NCBI GenBank assembly: GCA_002473385.1
Contig: DKTR01000114.1
Coordinates: 1-13,852 of the forward strand
Source: Lachnospiraceae bacterium UBA7225
Lineage (GTDB): Bacteria; Bacillota; Clostridia; Lachnospirales; Lachnospiraceae
Direction of reading: 5' to 3'
Length of the DNA stretch: 13,852 nucleotides
Shown here: piece after piece, positions 13,850 to 13,852 of the stretch
Numbering within the stretch: the stretch's first letter is position 1
Layout of the letters: each line of letters begins with the position of its first letter
Program-made: the position numbers and the translations under genes
Notes under the pieces: generated by a model
Database searches by the model: none
What the model saw: the letters and a program-made list of their open reading frames with translations, nothing else
What the model was told of the DNA's origin: nothing

Positions 13850-13852
13850 AGC

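Overview
The window looks like chromosomal DNA from a Gram-positive anaerobe of the Clostridia, most likely Lachnospiraceae. The grounds are strong GGAGG ribosome sites, a tetrahydrofolate (THF) class riboswitch in front of an ECF-type folate S component (folT), a FolB-FolK fusion, a PheA P-protein with an N-terminal chorismate mutase, and a DUF815 ATPase next to ppx/ppk1. This placement comes from gene content and cannot be fixed to genus. I see no mobile element, tRNA, rRNA or CRISPR array.

All eleven genes lie on the minus strand and read from right to left as one apparent operon. At the right edge (13769-13849) are a long A/T-rich terminator-type hairpin and a second perfect hairpin. Next come a sigma-A type promoter (13704-13731), a THF riboswitch (13584-13687) and a leader of about 140 nt. 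In that leader an anti-Shine-Dalgarno segment can pair either with the folT ribosome site or with an intermediate segment. The genes follow: folT (folate uptake), folC, folE, a small HD-domain hydrolase, folP, folBK, pheA, a DUF815 AAA+ ATPase, ppx, ppk1 and a YfhO-family membrane protein. Spacing is extremely tight: four ATGA stop/start overlaps, one 8-nt overlap, and every other gap 18 nt or less. There is no internal terminator and no convincing internal promoter.

Functionally, the right half takes GTP to dihydropteroate and dihydrofolate/polyglutamate (FolE, FolB, FolK, FolP, FolC) and adds a transporter for preformed folate. Dihydrofolate reductase, p-aminobenzoate synthesis and a Nudix-type dihydroneopterin triphosphate pyrophosphatase are absent from the window. 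The HD protein between folE and folP is a reasonable candidate for the missing dephosphorylation step. PheA starts phenylalanine synthesis from chorismate, which is also the precursor of p-aminobenzoate. The left half (DUF815 ATPase, exopolyphosphatase, polyphosphate kinase, YfhO) concerns polyphosphate and probably cell-surface glycosylation. If the operon is read through, these genes fall under the folate riboswitch. The most interesting points are that regulatory reach, the competing-helix leader, the HD protein with a Cys-rich tail, and the unexplained ATPase between pheA and ppx.
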